From positions 1-64,000 of the forward strand of contig JBKOWY010000018.1 of assembly GCA_046724655.1 (NCBI GenBank): a stretch of 64,000 nt of DNA. The letters are read 5' to 3'. Below, piece by piece: positions 26,402 to 35,045 of this stretch. The translations under genes were made by a program, and so were the position numbers. Below the pieces are notes generated by a model. That model had not been told where the DNA came from, made no database searches, and was given only the letters and a program-made list of their open reading frames with translations. The stretch is from JALZAA01 sp046724655. Its GTDB lineage: Bacteria; Actinomycetota; Acidimicrobiia; IMCC26256; JACDBD01. Positions within the stretch are counted from its first letter, which is position 1, and each line of letters starts with the position of its first letter.

Positions 26402-27954
26402 TGCTCGACCCGGCATCGCTCCAGGTGCTGATCGCGCGGCTCACCGGCATCGCCGACGAGATGGGCGCGGTGCTGCGCCGCGCCGCGTACAGCCCCAACA
26501 TCAAAGAGCGCGCCGACTGCTCGGCGGCGCTGTTCACGGCGGCCGGCGAGCTGCTCGTGCAGGCCGAGCACATCCCCGTGCATCTCGGGTCGATGCCGGC
26601 TTCGGTTCGCGCGGCCATCGATGCGTGCGGCGAGCGCCTTCGACCCGGCGACCAGGTGGTTCTCAACGACCCGTTCGCGGGCGGCACGCACCTCAACGAC
26701 GTCACGCTGGTCGCCCCGTGCTTCGCCGGTCGTGACCTCGTCGGCTGGGTCGCCAACCGCGCCCACCACGCCGATCTCGGCGGGATGGCGCCGGGCTCCA
26801 TGCCGCCCGAGGCGGTCGACATCCAGCAGGAGGGCCTGCGCGTCCCGCCCGTGCTGCTGACGCAGGACGTCGAAGCCGTCATCGTGACCAGCTCGCGCAC
26901 ACCGGACGAGCGACGCGGTGACCTGGACGCCCAGCGCGGCGCCAACCAGCTCGGCCTGGCGCGCCTCGCTGAGCTCGTGACCGAGCACGAGTCGGTGGCG
27001 GCGCTCGCCGAGGTCGTCGATTACGGCGAACGCCGGATGCGCGCCGCGCTCTCGGAGCTTCCTGACGGGCGATTCCGGTTCGAGGACGTGCTCGACTCCG
27101 CCGGCCCCCGTCCCGAGCAGCAGTCGCCGGCGCGGGTGGTCGTGACCCTCGCGATCGACGGGGAGCACGCGACGTTCGACTTCACCGGTACGGACGCGCA
27201 GCGCCCCGGCAACGTCAACGCCGTCGAGGCAGTGACCGTGAGCGCGGTGGCGTTCGCGTTGCGATCGGTCACCGACCCCACGATCCCTGCCAACGGCGGG
27301 ACGATGCGACCCGTCACCGTCATCGCACCAGCAGGCACCGTGGTCGCCGCAACGCCGCCGGTTGCCGTCGGTGCGGGCAACGTCGAGGTCAGCCAGCGCG
27401 TCGCCGACGTGTGCCTCGGCGCGCTGGCGTCGGCTGCGCCCGGCCGGCTCGGCGCTGCCGGGCAGGGGACGATGAACAACGTGCTCGTCGGGGGCGACGG
27501 CTGGGTCTACTACGAGACCGTCGGCGGAGGGCAGGGAGGTCGCCCCGGCAAACCGGGCATGAGCGGCGTCCACACGGCCATGACCAACACACGCGACACA
27601 CCGGTCGAGGCGCTCGAACGGGCGTTGCCGATTCGGGTTCGCCGGTACCGGCTGCGCGACGGTAGCGGCGGCGCCGGGGCGTCTGCCGGCGGCGACGGCA
27701 TCGGGCGGGAGCTCGAATTGCTCGAGGCGGCCACGCTCTCGCTCGTCACCGAGCGGCGCGTGAGCCGGCCGTGGGGTCTCGCGGGCGGCGAGCCCGGCGC
27801 GCCGGGGGAGAACTGGCTGCTTCCCGACGGCGACGAGTCACAGGCGCGGCGGCTACCCGACAAGTGCACGGTGCAGCTGGCGGCCGGTGATGTCGTGCGC
27901 CTCCTCACCCCCGGCGGTGGTGGCTACGGCTCGACATCAATCAATCCGCGATGA
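26398..27954 (+). CDS. hyuB: hydantoinase/oxoprolinase family protein, subunit B
   Basis: 518 residues from the ATG that overlaps the hyuA stop (ATGA). 'NIKERADCSAALF', 'DPFAGGTHLNDV', 'NRAHHADLGGMAPGSMP' and 'ETVGGGQGGRPGKPG' are HyuB hallmarks. It forms the partner of HyuA; the substrate may be an N-containing cyclic amide (inference). The last codons (SINPR) and the stop run into the 65-bp tandem repeat at 27938, so the native C-terminus may have been altered. Confidence 0.9.
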   Translation: MMLDPASLQVLIARLTGIADEMGAVLRRAAYSPNIKERADCSAALFTAAGELLVQAEHIPVHLGSMPASVRAAIDACGERLRPGDQVVLNDPFAGGTHLNDVTLVAPCFAGRDLVGWVANRAHHADLGGMAPGSMPPEAVDIQQEGLRVPPVLLTQDVEAVIVTSSRTPDERRGDLDAQRGANQLGLARLAELVTEHESVAALAEVVDYGERRMRAALSELPDGRFRFEDVLDSAGPRPEQQSPARVVVTLAIDGEHATFDFTGTDAQRPGNVNAVEAVTVSAVAFALRSVTDPTIPANGGTMRPVTVIAPAGTVVAATPPVAVGAGNVEVSQRVADVCLGALASAAPGRLGAAGQGTMNNVLVGGDGWVYYETVGGGQGGRPGKPGMSGVHTAMTNTRDTPVEALERALPIRVRRYRLRDGSGGAGASAGGDGIGRELELLEAATLSLVTERRVSRPWGLAGGEPGAPGENWLLPDGDESQARRLPDKCTVQLAAGDVVRLLTPGGGGYGSTSINPR

Positions 27955-28086
27955 CGGCGGGTTTGCCGACCGTCATCACAAAGCCGGAGCTTGCGACGGC
28001 GACAATCAATCCGCGATGACGGCGGCTTTGCCGACCGTCATCGCAAAGCCGGAGCTTGCGACGGCGACAATCAATCAGCGATGACG
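27938..28086. repeat. 65-bp tandem repeat with interleaved inverted arms
   Basis: Two units (27938-28002, 28003-28067) and 19 bases of a third (28068-28086) repeat with an exact 65-bp period and few differences. In unit 2, arm A (28013-28022) pairs with A' (28035-28044) over 10 bp, and arm B (28023-28031) pairs with B' (28043-28051) over 9 bp. The order A-B-A'-B' allows alternative hairpins or a pseudoknot. The units fill the gap between two convergent genes and overlap both stop codons. A diverged copy is at 36326-36384. Confidence 0.85.
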
Positions 28087-28607
28087 AGGTTGATCGCGTC
28101 GCGTGCCTTGTCCTTGGACGCAGGCGCCAGGAACACCGTGTAGACGCGGCGGCCCTGGAGCACCGTGAGCTCGCCGAACGAAACCTTCTCGTCGAGCATG
28201 GTCCGCTCGAAATTGTTCGTCTTCGGAAGCCAGTGGGCTCGGTCACCCAGCCTGCGCACGTTCTCGACCTTCAGCCCGTCGAACTTCGCGTTGGCGCGGG
28301 CTCGCATGTACGCCTTCGAGGCTTCGTCGTCTGATGGGAGCTCGCCGACGGAGAAACTGACGACGCGCTTGGGGTCCTTCTCGGCGACGTACCCGCAGGT
28401 GGATGCCTCCGTGCCGGTGATGTTGGTCTCGCGCCGGACGGACTTCCCGAGAATCTTCTTGGCGTCCTTCCGGGAGAACAGCTCGCACGCGTTCGGCTGC
28501 GCTTGTTGGCCGAGCGCGTCAGCACCACCCACGCTGACGACGCCGCCCAAGCCCACGACGGCGGCAACCGCGGCGCTCCGGAACCTGCGTTCCATCACGG
28601 TGCTCAT
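28071..28607 (-). CDS. secreted protein of unknown function (DUF3558-like)
   Basis: 178 residues; the start overlaps the greA stop (ATGA). An N-terminal signal peptide (hydrophobic stretch to about residue 33) precedes 'NACELFSRKDAKKILGKSV' and 'ASTCGYVAEKD', a Cys-pair pattern seen in small exported actinobacterial proteins related to DUF3558. Function unknown. Cotranscription with greA is likely. Confidence 0.7.
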   Translation of the reverse strand: MSTVMERRFRSAAVAAVVGLGGVVSVGGADALGQQAQPNACELFSRKDAKKILGKSVRRETNITGTEASTCGYVAEKDPKRVVSFSVGELPSDDEASKAYMRARANAKFDGLKVENVRRLGDRAHWLPKTNNFERTMLDEKVSFGELTVLQGRRVYTVFLAPASKDKARDAINLVIAD

Positions 28608-29074
28608 CCGGCCGGCCGCACGCTCACGACCTCGACCTGGAACGTCCGTCGGGGTGCCTCATAGGTGATCACCTCGCCCGGGGAATGGCCGAGGAGTGCC
28701 TGTCCCAGCGGAGAACCGGTCGAGAGCACCTCGTAGGTGTCGTGGCGCTCCTCGATCGAGCCGACCAGATAGGACGTCGTCGCGTCGTCGCCTTCCATGC
28801 GGACCTCGACCACGGTGCCCGGCGCGACGACGTCGCCGCGCGGGCCTTCGACTTGCACCGCCCGGCGCAGCATGTCCTTGATCTGCCGGATGCGAGCTTC
28901 GTTGTGCCCCTGGTCGTTCTTGGCCGCGTCGTAGTCGGCGTTCTCGCGGATGTCGCCGTGCTCGCGAGCGCGCTCGAGCCAGGCGGAGATCTCCTTGCGG
29001 TGCACGCCGGAGCGCCAGTCGAGCTCCTCTTCGAGCCGCTGGCGCGCTTCGGGAGAGAGATGTACCTCGTCCAT
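28604..29074 (-). CDS. greA: transcription elongation factor GreA
   Basis: 156 residues. An N-terminal antiparallel coiled coil with 'EHGDIRENADYDAAKNDQG' carries the acidic tip residues that reactivate stalled RNA polymerase. The C-terminal FKBP-like domain has 'STGSPLGQALLGHSPGEVI'. Length and motifs are those of normal GreA. Confidence 0.95.
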   Translation of the reverse strand: MDEVHLSPEARQRLEEELDWRSGVHRKEISAWLERAREHGDIRENADYDAAKNDQGHNEARIRQIKDMLRRAVQVEGPRGDVVAPGTVVEVRMEGDDATTSYLVGSIEERHDTYEVLSTGSPLGQALLGHSPGEVITYEAPRRTFQVEVVSVRPAG

Positions 29075-29117
29075 GAGGGAGAAATGCTATCGCCGCGGCC
29101 GCGGCGCCTCGTCGGCC

Positions 29118-29804
29118 TTAGACCTTGCGGAAGAAGATCTGGAACTCCATCTCGCCTTCGTCCTTGATGTTCGCTACCACTGGCGAAGTGGGCGCCGTGA
29201 TCCCGTAGTCGGCGAAGACGACGTGGAGGTTGCCGATGACCTGGATGTCGCGCCCGTCCCAGCGGCCCTGAACCGGGATCGAGACCTGGCGCGTCACGGC
29301 GTGCAACGTGAAGTCGCCCATGGCAGTCGCATTCACGGTTTCGCCCGCCTTGGGCACGGACTCGAACGCGATCGGCTGGGCGAGCGCGAACTTCGCCTCG
29401 GGGTAACGGTTCGACTCGAGGCCGCGATCCTTGATGGCGTTGTCGCGTTGGCTGCGGTCCGAGGTGAGGGTCCGAAGATCGGCCGTCACACTGACGTCGT
29501 GCACGGTCATGCCGGTGATGCTGAAGGAGCCGGTGATATCGCTGGTGCGCCCAGTGGTCGTCTGTTCGATCGCCCCGCCCACGAGCTGCTCCTGCACCCG
29601 GTACCCGACGATGCTGTTCGGGTCACCCGGGCTGACCCGATAGGTGCCGTCGAGGGCCCCGCCCTCCGAGACGGGCGTCTTCTTGATGGACACCCGAGGC
29701 TCGGGGTCGCTCTTCAGGAAGAAGTACCAGCCCGCGAACGCGAGGGCTACGAGAAGGACCACCGTGGCGCCGATCGCAATGAGGATCTTGGTGAGCCGTC
29801 GCAT
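29118..29804 (-). CDS. YceI-family protein with an N-terminal membrane anchor
   Basis: 228 residues from the ATG at 29804 (GGGAGG upstream). One membrane segment (about residues 5-28) is followed by a YceI beta-barrel: 'DGTYRVSPGDPNSIVGYRVQ', 'DRGLESNRYPEAKFAL', 'GDFTLHAVTRQVSIPVQG'. YceI barrels bind isoprenoid quinones or amphiphiles outside the membrane. Further in-frame starts upstream would run through the leuB leader region. Confidence 0.85.
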   Translation of the reverse strand: MRRLTKILIAIGATVVLLVALAFAGWYFFLKSDPEPRVSIKKTPVSEGGALDGTYRVSPGDPNSIVGYRVQEQLVGGAIEQTTTGRTSDITGSFSITGMTVHDVSVTADLRTLTSDRSQRDNAIKDRGLESNRYPEAKFALAQPIAFESVPKAGETVNATAMGDFTLHAVTRQVSIPVQGRWDGRDIQVIGNLHVVFADYGITAPTSPVVANIKDEGEMEFQIFFRKV

Positions 29805-29875
29805 GGACGCCACCTCCCGGGCGGTCTGGGTCACGCTACGGGATGTATACGGGCGAGGGGCGTCGGTGGTTCGAC

Positions 29876-29881
29876 TACGCT
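29876..29881 (+). promoter_or_regulatory. -10 element before the leuB leader peptide
   Basis: TACGCT ends 8 bases before the leader ATG; no good -35 is seen. The hexamer is identical to the leuC -10. Confidence 0.4.
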
Positions 29882-29889
29882 GACCGCCG

Positions 29890-29922
29890 ATGAAGAGCTC
29901 CATCGTCATCGTCATTCGCTAG
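29890..29922 (+). CDS. Ile/Val-rich leader peptide of leuB-ilvE-cimA
   Basis: Ten codons, MKSSIVIVIR, with five consecutive Ile/Val codons before the stop. A hairpin and a terminator follow at once, and leuB starts 82 bases downstream of the stop. The codon content matches the operon (ilvE, cimA), so this should be an attenuator sensing charged tRNA-Ile and tRNA-Val. Confidence 0.75.
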   Translation: MKSSIVIVIR

Positions 29923-29976
29923 CGGACGCCGACCCCGGCGTTCGCCCTCGACCGTCCACTTCGGTGGGCGGTTTTT
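29922..29976 (+). terminator. attenuator hairpins of leuB-ilvE-cimA
   Basis: Stem 1: GCGGACGCCG (29922-29931) with CGGCGTTCGC (29936-29945), ten pairs including one G-T, overlapping the leader stop. Stem 2: CCGTCCAC (29952-29959), TTCG loop, GTGGGCGG (29964-29971), then TTTTT (29972-29976), an intrinsic terminator. Confidence 0.78.
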
Positions 29977-30004
29977 CGTTGTCAGGAAGGGACCAGAAAT
30001 CACC

Positions 30005-30997
30005 GTGACCCACCGGATCGGGATTATCGGCGGTGACGGCATCGGCCCCGAGGTCGTGGCCGAGGCGCTGAAGGTCGTCGACGCGACCGGCGTCGCCTAC
30101 GACGCCGTCCCGTTCGACCTCGGGGGCGCCCGCTACCTGCGCACGGGCGAGGTGCTGCCCGACGCCGAGCTCGCCGAGATCGGCGGGCTCGACGCGGTGC
30201 TGCTCGGCGCGGTGGGAACGCCCGACGTCCCGCCCGGCGTCCTCGAACGGGGCCTGTTGCTCCGGCTGCGCTTCGAGCTCGATCTGTACGTCAACCTGCG
30301 GCCGTTCAAGGCCGGGCCCAGCGCGCTCAACGGTGGAGTCGACTGTGTGGTCGTGCGCGAGAACACCGAAGGCGTCTACGCCGGCGAGGGTGGGTTCCTG
30401 CGCAAGGGCACGCCGCACGAGGTCGCCACGCAGGGCTCGGCGAACACCCGCCTCGGCGTCGAGCGCTGCGTGCGGTTCGCGTTCGACCTCGCACGGTCAC
30501 GCGCACGTCACCACGTGACCCTCGTCCACAAGACGAACGTCCTGACGTTCGCCGGCGACCTCTGGCAGCGCACGTTCGACGCGGTCGCGAGCGAATACAC
30601 CGACGTGCAGACCGGCTACCACCACGTCGACGCCGCCTGCATCCATCTCGTCCAAGATCCCGGCCGCTACGACGTGATCGTCACCGACAACCTCTTCGGC
30701 GACATCCTCACCGACCTCGCCGGTGCCGTCTCGGGCGGCATCGGCCGGGCCGCCTCCGCCAACCTCAATCCCGCCCGGACCGGGCCGTCGCTGTTCGAGC
30801 CCGTACACGGATCTGCGCCCGACATCGCAGAAACCGGGCAGGCCGATCCCCGGGCTGCGATCATCTCCGTAGCCATGCTGCTGGACTTCCTGGGAGAGAC
30901 CGAGGCGGCCGCCCGGGTCGAGAAGGCTGTGTCCGCCTCCGACGACGTGGCCGGGACCACGTCGGGGATCGGCGACGCGATCGCAGAAAGGGTGTAA
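30005..30997 (+). CDS. leuB: 3-isopropylmalate dehydrogenase
   Basis: 330 residues, GTG start with GGAAGGG upstream. Isocitrate/isopropylmalate dehydrogenase family: 'GIIGGDGIGPEVV', 'VVRENTEGVYAGEGG', 'TLVHKTNVL', the metal-site Asp in 'TDNLFGDILTD', and 'FEPVHGSAPDIA'. The compact length and 'LRLRFELDLYVNLRP' fit the actinobacterial LeuB type. First gene of the leuB-ilvE-cimA operon. Confidence 0.93.
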   Translation: MTHRIGIIGGDGIGPEVVAEALKVVDATGVAYDAVPFDLGGARYLRTGEVLPDAELAEIGGLDAVLLGAVGTPDVPPGVLERGLLLRLRFELDLYVNLRPFKAGPSALNGGVDCVVVRENTEGVYAGEGGFLRKGTPHEVATQGSANTRLGVERCVRFAFDLARSRARHHVTLVHKTNVLTFAGDLWQRTFDAVASEYTDVQTGYHHVDAACIHLVQDPGRYDVIVTDNLFGDILTDLAGAVSGGIGRAASANLNPARTGPSLFEPVHGSAPDIAETGQADPRAAIISVAMLLDFLGETEAAARVEKAVSASDDVAGTTSGIGDAIAERV

Positions 30998-31000
30998 CGG

Positions 31001-31921
31001 ATGCCCATCGAGAAGACGGCGAAGATCTGGATGGACGGCAAGCTCGTCGACTGGGACGACGCCAACATCCACGTCCTCACCCACTCGCTGCACTACGGGT
31101 CGGGCGTGTTCGAAGGCATCCGCGCCTACCCGACCGCGAACGGACCGGCCGTGTTCCGGCTCACCGATCACATGCGGCGGCTCGGCCAGTCGGCGCACCT
31201 CTTCCTCATGGACCTGCCGTACTCCATCGACGAGCTCGTCGAGGCGACAAAGGAGACGATCCGGGTCAACGACGTCGAGTCGTGCTACATCCGGCCGATC
31301 GCCTACCTCGGGTACGGCGAGATGGGCCTCAACCCGCTTCCGTGCCCTGTCAACGTGTCGATCGCGGTGTGGCCGTGGGGCACATACCTCGGTGACGAGG
31401 GGATCAAGCACGGCGTGCGCATGAAGGTGTCGTCGTGGCGTCGCATGGACCCGAACGTCAACCCCGTGGCCGCCAAGGGCACCGGCATCTACATCAACTC
31501 GAGCCTGGCGAAGGTCGAAGCGCTCAAGTCGGGCTACGACGAGGCGATCCTGCTCAACACGCACGGCTTCGTCGCCGAGTGCACGGGCGAGAACGTTTTC
31601 GTGGTCAGCGACGGCGTGCTCATCACGCCGCCGCTGTCGTCCGGCGCGCTCGAGGGCATCACGCGCGACTCGGTGATGACGATCGCCCGCGACTTGGGCT
31701 ACGAGGTGCGCGAGGAGAACCTGCTCCGCACCGATCTCTACTGCGCCGACGAGGCCTTCCTCACCGGCACGGCGGCCGAGATCGTCCCGATGCGCTCGGT
31801 CGACGACCGTGAGATCGGCGAGCCCGGCGAGGTCACCCGCAAGATCCAGGAGACGTACTTCGCCACCGTCCACGGCGAGGTGCCGCAATACAAGGAATGG
31901 TTGGACTATGTCCGCGAGTGA
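31001..31921 (+). CDS. ilvE: branched-chain amino acid aminotransferase
   Basis: 306 residues, starting 3 bases after leuB. Class IV PLP fold: 'HYGSGVFEGIRAY', 'YIRPIAYLGYG', PLP-site lysine (GTGIYINSSLAKVEA), and 'FLTGTAAEIVPM'. It makes Leu, Ile and Val from their oxoacids. It overlaps cimA by 14 bases. Confidence 0.94.
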   Translation: MPIEKTAKIWMDGKLVDWDDANIHVLTHSLHYGSGVFEGIRAYPTANGPAVFRLTDHMRRLGQSAHLFLMDLPYSIDELVEATKETIRVNDVESCYIRPIAYLGYGEMGLNPLPCPVNVSIAVWPWGTYLGDEGIKHGVRMKVSSWRRMDPNVNPVAAKGTGIYINSSLAKVEALKSGYDEAILLNTHGFVAECTGENVFVVSDGVLITPPLSSGALEGITRDSVMTIARDLGYEVREENLLRTDLYCADEAFLTGTAAEIVPMRSVDDREIGEPGEVTRKIQETYFATVHGEVPQYKEWLDYVRE

Positions 31922-33497
31922 AATACCGACGAGCGTCGAGATCTACGACACGACGCTGCGGGACGGCGCGCAGCTCGAGGGCATCTCGCTCACCGTCGAC
32001 GACAAGCTCCGCATCGCCGAGCAGCTCGACATGCTGGGTGTCCACTACATCGAGGCAGGCTGGCCGGGCGCCAATCCCAAGGACGATGAGGCGTTCCGCC
32101 GCATCCCGCGCGAGCTGAAGCTCGAGAGGAGCAAGGTCGTCGCGTTCGGCTCGACCCGCCGCGTCAAGGGCAAGGTCGACTCGGACGACACGCTGCGCCA
32201 ACTCCTCGAGGCCGGCACCGAGGCCGTGTGCATCGTCGGCAAGTCCTGGGACTACCACGTCACTGAGGCGCTCCAGACCACGCTCGACGAGGGCGCGGCG
32301 ATGGTCGCCGACTCGGTCGAGTTCCTCCGCGACCACGGCCGCCAGGTGCTCTTTGACGCCGAGCACTTCTTCGACGGCTACCGCGGCAACCCCGAGTTCG
32401 CGTTGCGGGTGCTCGAGGGGGCGGCACAGGCCGGCGCGTCACATCTCGTGTTGTGCGACACCAACGGTGGGACGCTCCCGCACGACATCGAGCGGGTCGT
32501 GCGCGAGGTCGTCCAGTACTTCGGCGGCGACGTTGCCGTCGCCGTCCACCTGCACGACGATGCCGGCACCGGCGTCGCCAACGCCCTCGCGGGAGTCCGG
32601 GGTGGCGCCACGCAGGTCCAGGGGACAATCAACGGCTACGGCGAACGCACCGGGAACTGCAACCTCACCGCGATCATCCCGAACCTCACGCTGAAGATGG
32701 GCATCGAGACGATCCCGCCCGACCGTCTCGAGCGGCTCACCCCCGTGGCCCACCACGTGGCGGAGCTCGTGAACATGGCGCTGAACCCGCAGGCCGCTTA
32801 CGTCGGCGAGTCGGCTTTCGCGCACAAGGCCGGGCTCCATACGAGCGCGCTTCGAAAGCGACCGGACGCTTATGAGCACGTCTCTCCGGGGGCCATCGGC
32901 AATCACACCCGCGTGCTGGTCTCGGAGCTCGCCGGCGGAAGCACCATCGGACTCAAAGCGAAGGAATTCGGGATCGACCTCGATCAGCCCACACTGGGCG
33001 AGGTCGCCCAACGGGTGAAGGAGCTCGAACACGAGGGCTACCACTTCGAGGCAGCCGACGCATCGCTCGAATTGCTCATGCGAAGGATGTCCGGGTGGCA
33101 ACAGGAGTGGTTCCACGTCGGCTCGTGGGAGGTCATCGCTGAACAACAGTCCGACGACGTCTCGACGCGAGCGATCGTCGTCGGCGAAGCGGGCAGACAA
33201 TCCTTTGACGAGACCGCTCGTGGGAACGGGCCGGTGAACGCCCTCGACAAGGCGCTTCGGAAGGCACTCAACGGCCGTTACGAGGCGCTGGATCACGTTC
33301 ATCTCACTGACTACAAGGTGCGGATCCTCGACAGCCACAAGGGCACGGGCGCCGTCACGCGGGTGCTCATCGACTCCACGGATGGCGACGCGACGTGGAC
33401 GACCATCGGCGTGGGCGAGAACATCATCGAGGCGTCGTGGCAGGCGCTCGAGGACTCCCTCGTCTACGGCTTGCTGCGCGCCGAGCTGCGCAAGTAA
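31908..33497 (+). CDS. cimA: (R)-citramalate synthase
   Basis: 529 residues from the ATG at 31908 inside the ilvE end. HMGL-like barrel 'EIYDTTLRDGAQLEGISL', metal ligands 'VHLHDDAGTGVAN', 'NGYGERTGNCNL', and a C-terminal LeuA-type dimer domain (about 400-525). The 'DGAQ' start and 'AGWPGANPKD' separate CimA from LeuA. It condenses acetyl-CoA and pyruvate, giving a threonine-independent route to isoleucine. Confidence 0.92.
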   Translation: MSASEIPTSVEIYDTTLRDGAQLEGISLTVDDKLRIAEQLDMLGVHYIEAGWPGANPKDDEAFRRIPRELKLERSKVVAFGSTRRVKGKVDSDDTLRQLLEAGTEAVCIVGKSWDYHVTEALQTTLDEGAAMVADSVEFLRDHGRQVLFDAEHFFDGYRGNPEFALRVLEGAAQAGASHLVLCDTNGGTLPHDIERVVREVVQYFGGDVAVAVHLHDDAGTGVANALAGVRGGATQVQGTINGYGERTGNCNLTAIIPNLTLKMGIETIPPDRLERLTPVAHHVAELVNMALNPQAAYVGESAFAHKAGLHTSALRKRPDAYEHVSPGAIGNHTRVLVSELAGGSTIGLKAKEFGIDLDQPTLGEVAQRVKELEHEGYHFEAADASLELLMRRMSGWQQEWFHVGSWEVIAEQQSDDVSTRAIVVGEAGRQSFDETARGNGPVNALDKALRKALNGRYEALDHVHLTDYKVRILDSHKGTGAVTRVLIDSTDGDATWTTIGVGENIIEASWQALEDSLVYGLLRAELRK

Positions 33498-33506
33498 AGA
33501 CCGCAC

Positions 33507-34049
33507 ATGCCGACCGATCCCTTCGTCCCCGAGCGGCTGGAAGAGGAGCCGCGCCAGGAGCCCAATCTCCCGCCGGGTGTGAAGATGCCGGCGCCGCGGC
33601 GATGGTTCGCCAACCGCCCCGGTGACATCCCTGCGGGGTGGCCCTCGGGGAAGCTGCTCGGCTCGCCGGGCCCGAACATCGGGTACGCGCTGACCCTGGC
33701 GAATCGGGTGCGCGACCGGTTCGAGCTGGCGCCGCACGAGGATCTCGACGATGCCGTCGCCGTCGTGGCTGAGATCGCCATGCGGCGCGCCGCGATCTTC
33801 GGCCGGGCGCCGGTGATCACCGACGTCGAGTTCGGCATGCAGAGCATGGGGTACAACGGCGCCGACCCCGACTTCGTCGCCTGGCGCAAACGCGCCGTGC
33901 ACGGCGCCGAGCACAACTACTACGAGCGCCGCGCGCTGGTCGACGCCATCCCGGTCGACATCCTCCGCCTCGTCCCCTCCGCCCTCCCAGCCCACCTCGA
34001 CGAGGCGCGCCAGTCTCTGCGCTCGGTCGGTCGGGGTCCGGTGGAGTGA
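33507..34049 (+). CDS. conserved protein of unknown function
   Basis: 180 residues. Starts with a Pro-rich stretch ('LPPGVKMPAPRRWFANRPGD') and then a helical domain with 'LDDAVAVVAEIAMRRAAIFG' and 'WRKRAVHGAEHNYYERR'. I do not recognise a characterised family. It follows cimA by 9 bases and is probably the last gene of that operon. The stop is 2 bases before the palindrome at 34051. Confidence 0.7.
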   Translation: MPTDPFVPERLEEEPRQEPNLPPGVKMPAPRRWFANRPGDIPAGWPSGKLLGSPGPNIGYALTLANRVRDRFELAPHEDLDDAVAVVAEIAMRRAAIFGRAPVITDVEFGMQSMGYNGADPDFVAWRKRAVHGAEHNYYERRALVDAIPVDILRLVPSALPAHLDEARQSLRSVGRGPVE

Positions 34050-34050
34050 C

Positions 34051-34093
34051 GATGCGCTCCTGAACTTCGCTAGGCGAAGTTCAGGAGCGCATC
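34051..34093. repeat. perfect 20-bp palindrome downstream of the DUF559 gene
   Basis: GATGCGCTCCTGAACTTCGC (34051-34070) and its exact complement (34074-34093) are separated by TAG. It fills the gap between convergent genes and overlaps the DUF559 stop codon. A related palindrome lies at the other end of that gene (35046-35084). There is no T-run, so it is not a typical terminator. Confidence 0.85.
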
Positions 34094-35039
34094 ATGCAGG
34101 ACAGCGGATCACGTCCCGGATATCACGGGCGACGCCGTCCGGACTGGTGCGCACGTCGTCCCAATGGAATCGCAACGGACGGAGTCCCAGGGCGACGAGG
34201 CGACGGTCCCTGCGAGCATCGTGCTTTCGCGGCGAACGGCCGGCATGGCGCTCCTCGCCGTCCAACTCGATGACCACCCCGAATTCCGGGTAGGCGAAGT
34301 CGACGCGGGCCACGAACTCGTTGCCGTTGAACACCTCGTACTGGGCGACCGGCTCGGGCAGACCGGCGCGACGCAGCAGCTGGCGGAACCTGGTCTCGAG
34401 GATGCTGCCCACTGGTCGTTGACCGGCGGCCTTGCGATCGAGCACCGCACGAACGACCCGACCACCAGGGCGGAGAATCCCGCCGAGTTCTTCCCACCGA
34501 CGCCACGCGGCGGTCGTCGAGAACCACCCCCGTCGAAGCCCGTCGTCGAGAAGCTCTTCGAGGCGGTCGACGCCGACCACCACGCCAAGGTCGAGGAGTG
34601 TTCGAAGGGGCCTCGTCGCCGGTATCCCCTCGATCTCGGTGACGTCCCTGGCGTCGAGACGCTGCGACTCGTGCCACAGGACGTCGGCTCGTCGATAACG
34701 TCGGCGATGCCTGAACGCAGTCACCTCGACGACGCCTTCCCCACAGTCGACCAAACCCAACAGCGCTGCGGCCGCTCGGTGTGAGGCAACCGCGGGACCG
34801 GCGAGACACGCGGCCATGAGCCGCTGCCGCCAGGTCGGCGGTGCGCCCGCGACGCGGTACACCCCGTAGTCGACGGGCTCCCACTCGCCGTTATTCACAC
34901 GACGGTCGATGGCGCTGTGATGTATCCCGGCCTCGATGGCTTGCGTACGGCTGAACACGCCGTGCTGCCGTTCGGAGAGACGGGTGATCGATGCGCGAGT
35001 TCCCACGCGCCGCATCAAAGCACCCGGGTACGACAGCAT
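34092..35039 (-). CDS. AbiEi-type HTH plus DUF559 (PD-(D/E)XK nuclease-like) protein
   Basis: 315 residues from the ATG at 35039; longer starts would read through the palindrome at 35046-35084. The N-terminus ('QHGVFSRTQAIEAGIHHSAI', 'GEWEPVDYGVYRVAG') is the winged-helix domain of AbiEi-family antitoxins. The C-terminus (about 215-315) is DUF559: 'LETRFRQLLRRAGLP', 'VDFAYPEFGVVIELDGEE' with the D...ExD nuclease-like residues, and 'RDRRLVALGLRPLRF'. No AbiEii toxin gene is adjacent. Palindromes on both sides suggest that it moves or spreads as a unit (inference). Confidence 0.82.
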   Translation of the reverse strand: MLSYPGALMRRVGTRASITRLSERQHGVFSRTQAIEAGIHHSAIDRRVNNGEWEPVDYGVYRVAGAPPTWRQRLMAACLAGPAVASHRAAAALLGLVDCGEGVVEVTAFRHRRRYRRADVLWHESQRLDARDVTEIEGIPATRPLRTLLDLGVVVGVDRLEELLDDGLRRGWFSTTAAWRRWEELGGILRPGGRVVRAVLDRKAAGQRPVGSILETRFRQLLRRAGLPEPVAQYEVFNGNEFVARVDFAYPEFGVVIELDGEERHAGRSPRKHDARRDRRLVALGLRPLRFHWDDVRTSPDGVARDIRDVIRCPA

Positions 35040-35045
35040 CGTCGG

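Noticed and set aside
27938..28086. The 65-bp repeat, considered as a short CRISPR
   Set aside because: Units are directly joined with no unique spacers and no cas genes are in the window.
34051..34093. The perfect palindrome as a simple bidirectional terminator
   Set aside because: There is no T-run on either strand, and a related palindrome lies upstream of the DUF559 gene where a terminator would not be expected. A terminator role is possible but does not explain both.
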